Shown one piece after another: positions 1 to 10,200 of a stretch of 64,000 nt of DNA (position 1 is the first letter of the stretch; every line of letters begins with the position of its first letter). Below the pieces are notes generated by a model that did not search any database, had not been told where the DNA came from, and saw nothing but the letters and a program-made list of their open reading frames with translations. The DNA is taken from positions 186,001 through 250,000 of the forward strand of contig PVBG01000001.1 of assembly GCA_002968845.1 (NCBI GenBank), written 5' to 3'. The DNA is from Neorhizobium tomejilense. Lineage in GTDB: Bacteria > Pseudomonadota > Alphaproteobacteria > Rhizobiales > Rhizobiaceae. Both the position numbers and the translations under genes were made by a program.

Positions 1-208
1 TCTATGAATTGCTTCGACCGGGAGGAGGCCTCGATTTCCGCCGAGCCGTCGAGGCGAGGTTCGAGAACCGGGCTGTTGGGAGGAGATGGCGGGAGGAGAC
101 CGCTGACCCTCAATTGCATGAGACATCTTGAGACGATGCATATCGTATCCCGAACCGGCTTTGCCGGCGGGCGGCATGCAGGAGAGCAACCGAGGGAAGG
201 TTAAGACA
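1..208. other. Leader region before ligM, no convincing gene
   Basis: This stretch contains several purine-rich GGGAGGAG runs and a short open frame at 4-204 with no recognisable protein features. It probably holds the promoter and untranslated leader of the O-demethylase gene that starts at 209, and possibly the tail of whatever lies before the window. No clear -35/-10 pair could be chosen. Confidence 0.4.
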
Positions 209-1615
209 ATGCCGAAGAATCTGACCCAGATCCTGAAAGAAAAGGGCAATACTGTCGAGATGCTGCGCAATTCGCGCATCGGCATGTATATCTATCCGGT
301 CGTCGCACCGGAGTTTTCGAACTGGCGCACCGAGCAGATGGCATGGCGCCATTCGGCGGTCCTGTTCGACCAGTCCCACCACATGGACGAACTGATCGTC
401 GAAGGCCCGGACGCGTCCAGGTTCCTCGAAAGCCTGGCGATCAACAGCTTTGCCAATTTCGGCGTCGATCGCGCCAAGCACTATGTTCCGGTGACGCCTG
501 CCGGACACGTCATCGGCGACATGATCATCTTCCGCGAGCGTGACGACAAGTTCGTGCTCGTCGGCCGTGCGCCGACCGCCAACTGGCTGCGCTACAACGC
601 TTCGCTCGGCAAGCATGACGTCAAGCTCACCCACGACCCGCGTTCGCCTTCGCGCCCGGACGGCAAGGAAGTCAATCGCGTTCACTACCGCTTCCAGATC
701 CAGGGTCCGGACGCTCCGAAGATCTTTGAAAAGATGAATGGCGGCCCGATCCCCGACATCAAGTTCTTCCATGTCGACTGGATCAATATCGGCTCCAAGA
801 AGGTCCAGGCCCTGCGCCACGGCATGGCCGGCGCGCCCGGTCTCGAAGTTTGGGGACCCTATGCCGAAAAGGACGAGGTCCGCGAGATCATCGTCAAGGC
901 CGCCAGGGATGCCGGCGTCGACCTCTACCTCGTCGGTGCGCGCGCATACTCGACCAACACGCTGGAATCCGGCTGGATTCCCTCGCCGCTGCCGGGCATC
1001 TACACCGGCGCCGAATTGCAGGGTTATCGCGACTGGCTGACGGAAGACAGCTACGAAGCGACCGGCTCGATCGGCGGCAGCCTCGTCTCCGACAATATCG
1101 AAGACTATTACGTCAATCCGTACGAACTCGGTTACGGCATCTACATCAAGTTCGACCACGACTTCGTCGGCCGCGAGGCGCTGGAAAAGATGAAGGGTCA
1201 GCCGCAGCGCAAGAAGGTCACCTTCGAGTGGAACGCGGAAGACGTGATGAAGGTCATCGCCTCGAACTTCGTACCCGGCGGCGAGGCCTACAAGTGGATC
1301 GACCTGCCGCAGCCGAACTACGCATCTTCGAGCGCCGACAGGATCATGCATGGCGACAAGGTCGTCGGCATGTCGATGTTCAACGGCTACAGCTACAACG
1401 AACGCTGCATGCTGTCGCTCGGCGTCGTCGATGCGGATGTCCAGGAAGGCGACGTCCTGACGTTGATCTGGGGCGAACCGAATGGTGGAACCGGCAAGAC
1501 CTCGATCGAAAAGGGCCACAAACAGGCCGAAATCCGCGTCCGCGTCTCGCCAACCCCCTACGCCGCCGAAGCCCGCGAAAACTATGCCGAAAGCTGGCGC
1601 ACCAAGAAGGTCTGA
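209..1615 (+). CDS. ligM: Tetrahydrofolate-dependent aryl O-demethylase (LigM/DesA type, GcvT fold)
   Basis: 468-residue protein of the GcvT/aminomethyltransferase fold. Sphingobium LigM and DesA in this family move the methyl group of vanillate, 3-O-methylgallate or syringate to tetrahydrofolate in the cytoplasm. The N-terminal run GNTVEMLRNS, then YPVVAPEFSNWRTEQ, LFDQSHHM, the central RHGMAGAPGLE and the later NTLESGWIPSPLP and NIEDYYVNPYE are all typical of the LigM branch, and the length is close to LigM's 471. The frame extends upstream to 128, but ATG 209 has a GGGAAGG ribosome site at the right distance and gives the family N-terminus. Vanillate versus syringate preference cannot be decided. 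No folate-recycling genes (ligH, metF) are nearby, so general C1 metabolism would have to take the methyl group. Confidence 0.85.
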   Translation: MPKNLTQILKEKGNTVEMLRNSRIGMYIYPVVAPEFSNWRTEQMAWRHSAVLFDQSHHMDELIVEGPDASRFLESLAINSFANFGVDRAKHYVPVTPAGHVIGDMIIFRERDDKFVLVGRAPTANWLRYNASLGKHDVKLTHDPRSPSRPDGKEVNRVHYRFQIQGPDAPKIFEKMNGGPIPDIKFFHVDWINIGSKKVQALRHGMAGAPGLEVWGPYAEKDEVREIIVKAARDAGVDLYLVGARAYSTNTLESGWIPSPLPGIYTGAELQGYRDWLTEDSYEATGSIGGSLVSDNIEDYYVNPYELGYGIYIKFDHDFVGREALEKMKGQPQRKKVTFEWNAEDVMKVIASNFVPGGEAYKWIDLPQPNYASSSADRIMHGDKVVGMSMFNGYSYNERCMLSLGVVDADVQEGDVLTLIWGEPNGGTGKTSIEKGHKQAEIRVRVSPTPYAAEARENYAESWRTKKV

Positions 1616-1640
1616 TGTCCCTCCCAGGATGTTGTACGAG

Positions 1641-1664
1641 AACGGCGCCTCCGGGCGCCGTTTT
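1641..1664 (+). terminator. Rho-independent terminator after ligM
   Basis: A 9-bp perfect GC-rich stem (AACGGCGCC / GGCGCCGTT, loop TCCG) begins 25 bases after the ligM stop and is followed by TTGCGTTTTGG. It can serve ligM and, read backwards, the convergent dehydrogenase gene that ends at 1703. Confidence 0.75.
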
Positions 1665-1702
1665 GCGTTTTGGGGCGACGGGAGGGACAGTTGCCCCTGT
1701 TT

Positions 1703-3091
1703 TTAGCCTGCATCCCCCATCTTGCCCGGGTTCATGATCCCCAGGGGATCGAGTGCTGCCTTGATCTTCTTCATCACGTCCACCGCCTTGCCGTGTTCGC
1801 GGCGCATGAATTTGAGCTTGGCGATGCCGATGCCGTGTTCGCCGCTGGCCGTGCCGCCGACGGCGAGCGCCCGTTCGACGACGCGGTCGGCCATCTCGTC
1901 GGCTTCCTTAAGATGCTCCGGATTGTTCGGATCGATCAGGTAGGCGGTGTGGAAATTGCCGTCGCCGACATGGCCGATGATCTGGCCCGTCAGCGAGGAG
2001 GCGTCGATATCGGCGCGCGCTGCGACTATGCTTTCGGCAAGCCTGGAGATCGGCACGCAGATATCGCCGGTATAGAGTTCAAAGCCCGGAATGATCGCCT
2101 TGGTCGCCCAGAAAAGGTCATGGCGGGCCTGCCAGAGTTTTGCCCGCTCGTCGGCATCGGCTGTCCAGCGGAAGGAGATTGCATTGTGGCCCCTGGTGAT
2201 CTCTTCGACCAGCTTTGCCTGTTCCTCGACCCAGGCGGACGTGCCGTGGAATTCGAAAAACAGCGTCGGGGCGACCGGCATGTCCAGCTTGGAATAGTTG
2301 TTGACGCCGGCGATCGCCACTTCGTCCAGAAACTCCACGCGGGCGACCGGAATACCATATTGCACCGCCTCGATCACCGCTTCCACGGCATTGGCGACAG
2401 TCGGGAAAGGGCAGAAGGCAACCGACACGGCTTCCGGGATCGGATGCAGGCGGACGGTGAGTTCGGTAATCACGCCAAGCGTGCCTTCGGAGCCGACGAA
2501 GAGATGCGTCAGGTCGTAGCCCGATGAGGATTTCCTGGCCCGCGAGCCGGTCTGGATTGCCTCGCCATCGGGTGTCACTACCCGGAGGGCCAGCACGTTT
2601 TCGCGCATCGTGCCGTAGCGGACCGAAGTGGTGCCGCTGCCGCGCGTCGACGCCATGCCGCCGATCGAGGCGTCGGCACCCGGATCGACAGAGAACATTA
2701 GGCCGGTTTCGCGCAGGTCCACGTTGAGCTGCTTGCGGGTGACGCCGGGCTGGACGACGGCCAGCAGGTCCTCGGGCCGGATTTCGAGGATCCTGTTCAT
2801 CTCGCGGGTATCGAGCGAGATGCCGCCGCGGATCGGGATCGTATGGCCTTCCATCGAGGACCCCGCACCGAAGGGCACGACCGGTACGCCATGCGCAGCA
2901 CAGGCAGAAACGATCGCCCGGACCTCTTCTTCGGTGCGTGGAAAGGCGACGGCATCGGGCAGGCGAGGGGTGAGCCGCGACGTGTCGTGGCTGTGATGCT
3001 CTCGGACGGAAGCCGAGGTCACCAGCCTGTCGCCGATAATGCCTTTGAGTTTCGCAATCGCCTGACCGACCGGCGTGACGAGATCATCCAT
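1703..3091 (-). CDS. FAD-linked 2-hydroxyacid dehydrogenase (GlcD / D-lactate dehydrogenase family)
   Basis: 462-residue flavoprotein of the VAO/PCMH fold, which oxidises 2-hydroxyacids (glycolate, D-lactate, D-2-hydroxyglutarate, D-mandelate) to 2-oxoacids. The FAD domain covers roughly residues 35-215, with VPFGAGSSMEGH and VDPGADASIGGMASTRGSGT. The C-terminal FAD-oxidase cap carries IIGHVGDGNFH and GEHGIGIAKL, and the product ends with the usual ALDPLGIMNPGKM. The start at 3091 follows an AGGGAGGAAG ribosome site; the eight codons upstream of it are probably not translated. It converges on ligM and is followed on the opposite strand by a TRAP importer and a benzoylformate-decarboxylase homologue, so an aryl-2-hydroxyacid such as a mandelate is an attractive but unproven substrate. 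Confidence 0.8.
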   Translation of the reverse strand: MDDLVTPVGQAIAKLKGIIGDRLVTSASVREHHSHDTSRLTPRLPDAVAFPRTEEEVRAIVSACAAHGVPVVPFGAGSSMEGHTIPIRGGISLDTREMNRILEIRPEDLLAVVQPGVTRKQLNVDLRETGLMFSVDPGADASIGGMASTRGSGTTSVRYGTMRENVLALRVVTPDGEAIQTGSRARKSSSGYDLTHLFVGSEGTLGVITELTVRLHPIPEAVSVAFCPFPTVANAVEAVIEAVQYGIPVARVEFLDEVAIAGVNNYSKLDMPVAPTLFFEFHGTSAWVEEQAKLVEEITRGHNAISFRWTADADERAKLWQARHDLFWATKAIIPGFELYTGDICVPISRLAESIVAARADIDASSLTGQIIGHVGDGNFHTAYLIDPNNPEHLKEADEMADRVVERALAVGGTASGEHGIGIAKLKFMRREHGKAVDVMKKIKAALDPLGIMNPGKMGDAG

Positions 3092-3541
3092 TTTTCTTCC
3101 TCCCTGATGCCGCAATGATGACTTGAATAATCGTGCCCAGGGCTCGATCCGGTGTACGGATGCAAAGCAACCAGGGCCGGAAATCCTGGCGCGTCCCGGC
3201 GTTTCCGCGAACGGTTTTGGACGCCGATACCGTATCCCAACCGATCGGCCGGCAGCTTCTACCGGCCGAACATTCCCTCCTTCAGATCAGGGTCTCCCAG
3301 CCCCGCCTTGTTACCCCATTCTTCCTGCCGTGTATGCATGAAGCGCTGCCGTGACATTCTAGACGGTTTGAACCAAGGTTGAAGTGCCTATCGGAAAAAT
3401 CTCAGGAGCCCTGACTTTTTGTATCCCAAAGCGAAATGGAAGCTTGTCGTTTCAGCCTGGATGTGTTGAAATTCGAACGTTCGGGTAGGCGATGTCGGGA
3501 GGACGGCGTCACCTTGGGAGACCGGGCATGGGAGGAAATCG
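3092..3541. other. Intergenic region upstream of the TRAP operon
   Basis: About 450 bases without a supportable gene. It holds the promoter of the minus-strand dehydrogenase and probably the start of the plus-strand TRAP transcript. Two short inverted repeats stand out: AACCAAGGTT at 3371-3380 and the perfect palindrome CGAACGTTCG at 3474-3483, the latter about 60 bases before the small frame at 3542. Either could be an operator, but no regulator gene is adjacent. Confidence 0.35.
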
Positions 3542-3721
3542 ATGTATACACAGATGGCCGAGACAGTTGCATCTGCCACAGACATGGCGGGTTCGGTTTC
3601 GGCTGCTGAGATGACGAGGGGCTGCGCCGCTGCCGACCTTTCGCCGGCCGTTTTTATGGGCGCCGCAATTGCGTCTCTTCACGGAATTTCCAACGACTTT
3701 GTCGATCCGCCCGGGGCTTGA
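3542..3721 (+). CDS. Possible small protein upstream of the TRAP importer
   Basis: A 59-codon frame whose ATG is preceded by a strong GGGAGGAAATCG ribosome site. The product is small, alanine-rich, contains a single cysteine and has no recognised domain or clear signal peptide; it ends in DFVDPPGA. It stops 88 bases before dctP and could be a leader peptide or small partner of the TRAP operon. Against it, third codon positions are less GC-rich than in the neighbours and the strong ribosome site could be chance. No function is proposed. Confidence 0.35.
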   Translation: MYTQMAETVASATDMAGSVSAAEMTRGCAAADLSPAVFMGAAIASLHGISNDFVDPPGA

Positions 3722-3809
3722 ACTCTCTTGGTGGGTTGACCGCGATATTCGCTGGTCGCAGCGGGGAGGGAGCCCCGCCGGCCTCTGATCTCAAAGGGAG
3801 GAGAAACAC

Positions 3810-4829
3810 ATGAAACTGAAGGCATTGCTCGCTTCGGCCTGCCTCGCGGCGCTGATTGCACCCGCTCACGCCGCCGACGTAGAACTGACATTGTCGCACT
3901 GGGTACCCGCCACCCATGCGCTGCAGCCGGGCGGGATGGAGCCTTGGGCGAAATCGATCAAGGAAGCGTCCGGCGGGCGCATCAACATCACCATATACCC
4001 CGCCTCTCAGCTCGGCGCCGCACCCGATCATTACGACATGGCGCGCGACGGTATCGTCGATATCGGCTTCATCAATCCGGGTTATCAGCCGGGGCGTTTC
4101 CCGATCATCGCGGCGGGCGAAATTCCCTTCCTGATCGCCAATGCCAAGGGCGGGTCGCGGGCGCTCGACGAATGGTATGGGCAGTACGCCCAGAAGGAAA
4201 TGAAGGACGTCTACGTCTGCATGGTGCATCTGCATGACCCGGGGACGCTGCACGGCGTCAAGGGACCGATCCAGGTTCCTGCGGACCTGAAGGGCAAGAA
4301 CATTCGCCCCGCGCACGCGACCATGGCCCGCATGGTGAGCTCACTCGGCGCCGCATCGGTGCAGGTGCCGGCGGGCGAAATGCGCGAACTGATCTCCAAG
4401 GGAGGTGCCGACATGACCGCCTCGCCCTGGAACTCGATCTATACGTTCGGTCTGCAGGACGTGACCAAGCATCATCTCGACCTGCCGTTTTATGCCACGA
4501 CCTTCGCCTTCGTGATGAACAAGGCCAAGATCGACGGGCTTTCCGCCGCCGACCGTAAGGTGATCGACGATCACTGCACACCCGAATGGGCCGAGAAAAT
4601 GGCCAGCAAGTGGGCCGATGCGGAAGCGGCCGGGCGCCAGAAGATGATCGATGCGGGCGGCCACACCCTCTACAAGCCGACACCGGATGAGGTGGGCCTC
4701 TGGAAAAAGGCGACAGGTTCGCTGCAAGGCGAATGGGAGACCGCAGCCACCAAGGCCGGCATAGACGCGAAGGCGGCCTGGGCGAGCCTGCAAGAGACGC
4801 TCAAGAAATACGGCGCCGACGTGAAATAG
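3810..4829 (+). CDS. dctP: TRAP transporter substrate-binding protein (DctP family)
   Basis: 339-residue periplasmic receptor of a tripartite ATP-independent importer. Residues 1-21 form a Sec signal peptide ending in PAHA before ADVELTLSHWVPATH, the usual first strand of DctP proteins. NIRPAHATMARMVSSLGA sits in the region that usually carries the conserved arginine binding an organic acid carboxylate, followed by the family hinge (PAGEMRELISKGGADMTAS). The start follows AAAGGGAGGAG. It leads a dctPQM set. The ligand cannot be read from sequence; the neighbouring decarboxylase and demethylase suggest an aromatic or hydroxy acid. Confidence 0.88.
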   Translation: MKLKALLASACLAALIAPAHAADVELTLSHWVPATHALQPGGMEPWAKSIKEASGGRINITIYPASQLGAAPDHYDMARDGIVDIGFINPGYQPGRFPIIAAGEIPFLIANAKGGSRALDEWYGQYAQKEMKDVYVCMVHLHDPGTLHGVKGPIQVPADLKGKNIRPAHATMARMVSSLGAASVQVPAGEMRELISKGGADMTASPWNSIYTFGLQDVTKHHLDLPFYATTFAFVMNKAKIDGLSAADRKVIDDHCTPEWAEKMASKWADAEAAGRQKMIDAGGHTLYKPTPDEVGLWKKATGSLQGEWETAATKAGIDAKAAWASLQETLKKYGADVK

Positions 4830-4903
4830 CGCGTGCAGGACCATTCGCAGGCGGGTGCTGTCGCGGCGCCCGCCCTTTTCCATCTGTTCATCGAGTGCTG
4901 TCC

Positions 4904-5404
4904 ATGAACCGCTATCTGGAACGCTTCAGCGACGTGGTCGATCTTGTGGCAGGCATCCTGCTGGGGCTGTGTACCATCCTGATCGTCGCTTCCACCGTTG
5001 GCCGCTATGTCCTGGCGTGGCCGATCCCCGACTCCTTCGATATTTCGCGCTATCTGATCGGCGCCTGCATCATGTGGGGCCTGGCGTCGCTCGGTTATCG
5101 CGGGGGGCACATTGCGGTCGACCTGCTCTACGAGCCTATGGGTCAGCGGGGGCGCCGCATCCTCAATTTCATCGCCTGGGCGCTGCTCCTCGTCTTCACG
5201 GCCATGCTCGCCTACATGATGTTCTTCCGCCTCGCCAGCGCCTATCGGAGCAATGAAGCGACGTTCGATCTGCGCATCCCCGTCTGGCCATTGATCGGAC
5301 TGATCTGGCTCGGCTGCGCATCGGCCGTCGTCACCACCGCGATCTCGCCTTTCGTTCGGCGCGAACCTGAAGATATCGATCCGCTTGAGGGCCATGGCGT
5401 ATGA
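4904..5404 (+). CDS. dctQ: TRAP transporter small permease (DctQ family)
   Basis: 166-residue inner-membrane protein with four predicted hydrophobic segments (around residues 14-36, 47-67, 86-108 and 124-145), the layout of DctQ subunits that pair with the large permease. ATG 4904 starts the family-like MNRYLERFSDVVDLVAG; the frame is open further upstream to 4733, but that stretch overlaps dctP and is not protein-like. No strong ribosome site precedes it. Its stop overlaps the dctM start as ATGA, which implies translational coupling. Confidence 0.85.
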   Translation: MNRYLERFSDVVDLVAGILLGLCTILIVASTVGRYVLAWPIPDSFDISRYLIGACIMWGLASLGYRGGHIAVDLLYEPMGQRGRRILNFIAWALLLVFTAMLAYMMFFRLASAYRSNEATFDLRIPVWPLIGLIWLGCASAVVTTAISPFVRREPEDIDPLEGHGV

Positions 5405-6696
5405 ATACCGCTGATCTCGTCGCTATCGGCGGCTTTGTCGCCATGTTCGTGCTCATGGGCCTGCGCGTTCCGCTCGGCGTTTCGATGGGGCTGGTCGGCA
5501 TATTCGGCTTTGCCGCCATGCGCGGCATGTCGCCGGCGCTCAACCTGCTGACGACATCGCCGATCCGCGTCATTACCGACTTCAACCTGACGCTCGTGCC
5601 GTTCTTTATCCTGATGGGTGCCTTTGCCACCAATTCCGGCATGTCGCGGGAATTGTTCAGGACGGGCAATGCCTGGCTCGGACAGTTCCGGGGAGGGCTC
5701 GCCCTCTCCACGATCGGCGCCTGTGCCGGATTTGCGGCGATTTGCGGCAGTTCGATTGCGACCGCCGCGACAATGACCCGGATCGCGCTGCCCGAGATGC
5801 GCAAGGCGAAATACGCCGATGCCACCTCGACCGGCGTTATCGCCGCGGGCGGCACGCTCGGCATTCTGATCCCGCCTTCGGTGATCATGGTCGTCTACGC
5901 CTTTCTGACGGAGACGGATGTCGCGCAGCTGCTGATGGCCGGCATAATCCCCGGCATCATGGCGACCTTCATGTACATGGCGACGGTGCTGATCGCCCAC
6001 GGCAAGCGGTTGCCGCCCGGAAAGCCGTTTGAGCTGAGGGAAGCTCTCGCATCGCTTCGGGACGTCTGGGCCGTCATGCTTCTTTTCATCTCCGTCATCG
6101 GGGTCATCTATCTCGGTATCGCAACCGCGACGGAAGCGGCGGCGGTCGGCGCATTGATGACCATGGTCATCGGCTTGCTGCGCGGCCGGCTAAACTATCG
6201 GTCCATCATGGCGAGCCTCGTGGAGTCGCTCCGGACGTCGGTTTCGCTGTTCAGCGTGCTGATCGGCGCCATCCTGTTCGGCTATTTCCTGGCGATCACC
6301 CAGTCGCCGCAGAAGCTGACGGCACTGCTGGTAGGAATGGATCTCGGGCCATATGGGACGCTGACGCTGATCCTGGTCATTTTCCTGATCGCCGGGGCTT
6401 TGATGGACGAGATGGCGATGATCATCCTGCTCGTGCCGATCGTCTTCCCGGTCATCAGCCATCTTGGCTTCGACCCCGTCTGGTTCGGCATCATCATCGT
6501 CGTCGCCTGCCAGCTCGGCATGATCATGCCGCCTGTCGGCATCAATGTCTTCGTGATCAATTCGATTGCGAAGGACGTGAAGATCACCACGATCTACGGC
6601 GGCGTCATGCCTTTCATTCTCAACGATATCATCCGGCTTTTCCTGCTGGTGGCGTTCCCGGTGATCTCGCTCTGGCTGCCGCAAACGATGAGATAA
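5401..6696 (+). CDS. dctM: TRAP transporter large permease (DctM family)
   Basis: 431-residue polytopic protein, normal length for DctM, the sodium-coupled channel subunit. About a dozen hydrophobic helices are visible. Family stretches include VPFFILMGAFATNSGMSRELF, AAICGSSIATAATMTRIALPEM, GTLGILIPPSVIMVVYAFLTE and GMIMPPVGINVFVI. It overlaps dctQ by four bases and is followed five bases later by the DUF3237 gene, so the four are probably one transcript ending at the terminator near 7184. Confidence 0.9.
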   Translation: MNTADLVAIGGFVAMFVLMGLRVPLGVSMGLVGIFGFAAMRGMSPALNLLTTSPIRVITDFNLTLVPFFILMGAFATNSGMSRELFRTGNAWLGQFRGGLALSTIGACAGFAAICGSSIATAATMTRIALPEMRKAKYADATSTGVIAAGGTLGILIPPSVIMVVYAFLTETDVAQLLMAGIIPGIMATFMYMATVLIAHGKRLPPGKPFELREALASLRDVWAVMLLFISVIGVIYLGIATATEAAAVGALMTMVIGLLRGRLNYRSIMASLVESLRTSVSLFSVLIGAILFGYFLAITQSPQKLTALLVGMDLGPYGTLTLILVIFLIAGALMDEMAMIILLVPIVFPVISHLGFDPVWFGIIIVVACQLGMIMPPVGINVFVINSIAKDVKITTIYGGVMPFILNDIIRLFLLVAFPVISLWLPQTMR

Positions 6697-6701
6697 CACA
6701 C

Positions 6702-7160
6702 ATGATGGCACCGAGCCTCAGACAGCTTTGCGAAATCCGCGCCGAACTCGGCACGCCGATCGAAAAGGGAGGCGGCCCGGGCGGCCGCTGGCGGATCATC
6801 CCGATCATCGGCGGCGTGGTCGAAGGGGAGCGCCTTTCCGGGCGCGTCCTCAATCTCGGCGCGGACTGGCAGAGTGTCTATGATACCGGTTATGCGGAAC
6901 TCGACACCCGTTACGTGATCGAGACCCATGACGGGGCGATGATCGACATCCGCAATTTCGGTTTCCGGCACGGGCCGCCGGACGTGCTGGCGAAGCTGGC
7001 GAAGGGCGAGGCGGTCGATCCGGCGCTCTATTACATGCGCACGACGCCGCGCTTGCAGACCGGCGATCCGAGATACGCCTGGCTCAACCACACCATGTTC
7101 ATCGGCACCGGCGAGCGCTTGGCAAATGCCGTCAGGATCGGCGTTTTCGAAGTACTCTGA
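6702..7160 (+). CDS. DUF3237 (UPF0311) family protein
   Basis: 152-residue cytoplasmic protein resembling the DUF3237 family: the GRWRIIPIIGGVVEGERLSGRVLNLGADWQ opening, then DTRYVIETHDGAMIDIRNFG, and YYMRTTPRLQTGDPRYAWLNHTMFIGTG near the end. These are small beta-barrel proteins of unknown biochemical role that often sit beside catabolic genes. Here it is the last gene of the TRAP operon, five bases after dctM. Two adjacent ATG codons (6702 and 6705) are possible starts. Confidence 0.75.
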   Translation: MMAPSLRQLCEIRAELGTPIEKGGGPGGRWRIIPIIGGVVEGERLSGRVLNLGADWQSVYDTGYAELDTRYVIETHDGAMIDIRNFGFRHGPPDVLAKLAKGEAVDPALYYMRTTPRLQTGDPRYAWLNHTMFIGTGERLANAVRIGVFEVL

Positions 7161-7183
7161 TCCACCAGACATTTCGAAACAAG

Positions 7184-7214
7184 AAGGCCGCCGGATCATG
7201 AACCCGGCGGCCTT
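7184..7214. terminator. Bidirectional terminator between convergent genes
   Basis: An 11-bp stem (AAGGCCGCCGG / CCGGCGGCCTT) with a 9-base loop, followed by TCTGTTT on the plus strand and preceded by AAACAAG, so it is usable on both strands. It separates the TRAP/DUF3237 operon from the decarboxylase-dehydrogenase gene that ends at 7235. Confidence 0.8.
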
Positions 7215-7234
7215 TCTGTTTGGACTCTATGGTC

Positions 7235-10200
7235 TCAGGCCATGTGGATCGTCTTGACCTCGAAGTAGTTTTCGAGGCCTTCGGGACCACCCTCGCGGCC
7301 GATGCCGGACTGCTTGAACCCGCCGAACGGGTGGTGGATGTCGACGATCATGCCGTTGACCGTCACGCTGCCGGTCCGCATGCGGCGGGCAAAGGCATAA
7401 CCACGCTCCGGATCGGAGCTGAAGACCGCGCCGGACAGGCCGTAGGTGCTGTCGTTGGCGATCTTTGCCGCTTCGTCATCGTCCTTGTAGCTGATGATCG
7501 AGACAACCGGGCCGAAGATTTCTTCCTGGGCGATCTTCATGTCCATCGTCACGTCGGTGAAGACGGTCGGTTCAATGAAGTAACCGCGGTCGAAGCCCTT
7601 CGGACGCCCGCCGCCGCAGGCAACCGTCGCACCGCCTGCACGGCCGGCAGCGATGTAGCCTTCGACGCGGGCAAGCTGGCGGGCCATGGTGAGCGGGCCC
7701 ATCTGGGTGGTTGGATCGGCCGGGTCGCCGACCTTGATGTTCTTCACCGCACCGACATAGAGGTCGATGAATTCCTGTTTGCGGGATTCCGGCACCAGGA
7801 TACGGGTCAGCGAGAAGCAGACCTGGCCGGTGATCGGCATGGAATAGACCATCAGCGCCGGCAGGGCCTTGGCGAAGTCGGCATCGTCCAGAAGCACGGC
7901 CGCGGACTTGCCGCCGAGTTCGAGGCTGACGCGGGCGAGGCGGTCGGCGCAGGCGGCGGCGATGGTCTTACCGGCAATGGTCGAGCCGGTGAACGACACC
8001 TTGTCGATACCCTGGTGGCGGACGAGGTAATCGCCGCCTTCGCGGCCGGCCGGAACGAGGTTGAAGACGCCCTTGGGCAGCCCGGCCTTTTCGATGCATT
8101 CGGCCAGAAGATAGGCATCCAGTGGGGTTTCCGGCGAGGGCTTGGCGACAATCGTGCAGCCGGCGGCAAGCGCTGCCGAGACCTTGTAGTTGAGGAGCAC
8201 CATCGGCGCGTTCCACGGCGTGATCGCGGCGCAGACGCCGACTGGCTCGCGCACGACACGGACTTCGCCGCCATCGGCGCGCTTGCGCTGATCGACGAAC
8301 TCGTCGTTCTCGATCAGGCCTGCATAATAGTTGTAGAGGCCGGGGTTCTGGCCGACGAGCTTCTTGGTCAGGAAGATCGGCGCACCGACCTGGGTGGTCC
8401 AGGCATTGGCAATCTCGTCGAGGCGGGCGGTCAGGAGGTCCGCGACCTTGCGCAGATAACCGGCACGTTCCTTGAAGGTCATACGCGGCCACGGGCCATT
8501 GTCGAAGGCGTCGCGGGCGGCGGCAACGGCCTTGTCGATATCGGCGTTGCTGGCTTCGGGATAGCTCATCAGCACTTCTTCGGTCACCGGCGAGATGACG
8601 TCGAGCTTGTTGGTGCCGAGCGGGGCGACCCATTCACCGCCGATGAAGAACTTTTCGGGAGTTTTCAGGACCTGTTCGTTTCTGACAGCGACATTCATTT
8701 CAGTCTCCTCCTCGGATAGAATGATTTCCAAAAGCCGCGGCCCCTTCATCTTGAGAAGGTCCCGCAGGCATGACGACAGTTCGTCGCCCTTTTCGCAGCG
8801 AACGGCCTTGCAGCCCTGCGCTTTGGCGATTTGCACGAAATCCATGTGGCCGATGTCGACACCGTCGATGCGGCCGGAGCCACTCCGCTCGGCAATCGCC
8901 TTCAGCACCTTGTAGCCGCCGTTATTGAGGATGACGATCAGCAGATCGGCATCGTATTCGACGGCGGACCAGATCGACTGGATGGAATAGAGGCTCGATC
9001 CGTCGCCGATGACGGCGATGACCGGTTGTTCCGGCCTGGTCAGGGCCGCACCGACCGAGCCGGGCAGGGCATAACCGAGCCCACCGCTGGCGGTGGCGAA
9101 AAAGCCGCCGGGCCGTTCGATGGGGAAGAAATCGTGTAGCGCGTCACGGCCGCTTGGGGCTTCCTCGAAGACGATGCTGTCAGGCGAGCGAACGTCGGCG
9201 AGCGTCTGGTAGAAAAATTCCTGGGTGATGCCCTTCGGTGTTTTCAGGCGCGGAATGGTGCGGGCCGGTCCGCTCGTTCGCTGCGGACGGCAGCGCAGGC
9301 GGTAGACGAGGCTTTCGGTGGCGGCGCGCAGGTTCGAGACCATCGCGTTGCCGACGATCGCGCTCGCGGCCTGGGCCGGGTCGTCGGTGATCAGCCACAG
9401 TTCCGCACCTTGCGGGATATCCGGGCCGGAGCCGGCGAAATGATAGGTGAAGGCCGGCGCGCCGAGGACCAGCACGAGATCGGCGCCATGCAGGCAATTG
9501 GCGAGCTTCGGCTGGAAGGCCGGCAGGAAGCCGGCAAACAGCGGATGACGCTCCGGAAAGCTGCAGCGCGACGAAAGCGGGCTTACCCACACCTTCGCCT
9601 GCAGGATTTCGGCCAGCCGTACCGTGGCGTCCCAGGCATTGTCGATATCGACGCCCGGTCCGACAACGAGCACCGGCTCCTTGGCATCGTTCAGCTGGCG
9701 GGCGAGATCGTCGATCGCCGAGGCAGGGGCGCTGATCACCGTTTCCACGTCGCGGATGGCGATCGGCGCTGCCTGCGCCTGCCAGTCGCTCAGGGGCACC
9801 GACACCATAACCGGTCCGCGGGGTGCCTGCATCGCCATATAATAGGCGCGGGCGATCGCTGCCGGCACGTCTTCGGCGCGGGCCGGTTCGCAGGCCCATT
9901 TCACATAGGGCTTCGGAAACTCTGTCGGGTTTTCGGCGAACAGGAACGGGTCGTGGGGGAGCAGTTCGCGGCTCTGCTGACCGGTGGTGATGATCAGCGG
10001 TGCGCGGTTACGATAGGCCGTGTAGATATTGCCGAGCGCATGGCCGAGGCCGGCGGCGGAATGCAGGTTGACGAAGGCCGGCTTGCGGCTCGTCTGCGCG
10101 TAGGCGTCGGCCATCGCAACAACGATCGATTCCTGCAGGCCGAGCACGTAGGAAAAATCTTCAGGCACGTTGACGAACATCGGCAGTTCGGTGGAGCCCG

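Noticed and set aside
4..204. 66-codon frame at the left edge
   Set aside because: It overlaps the ligM start region, has no ribosome site and shows no recognisable features.
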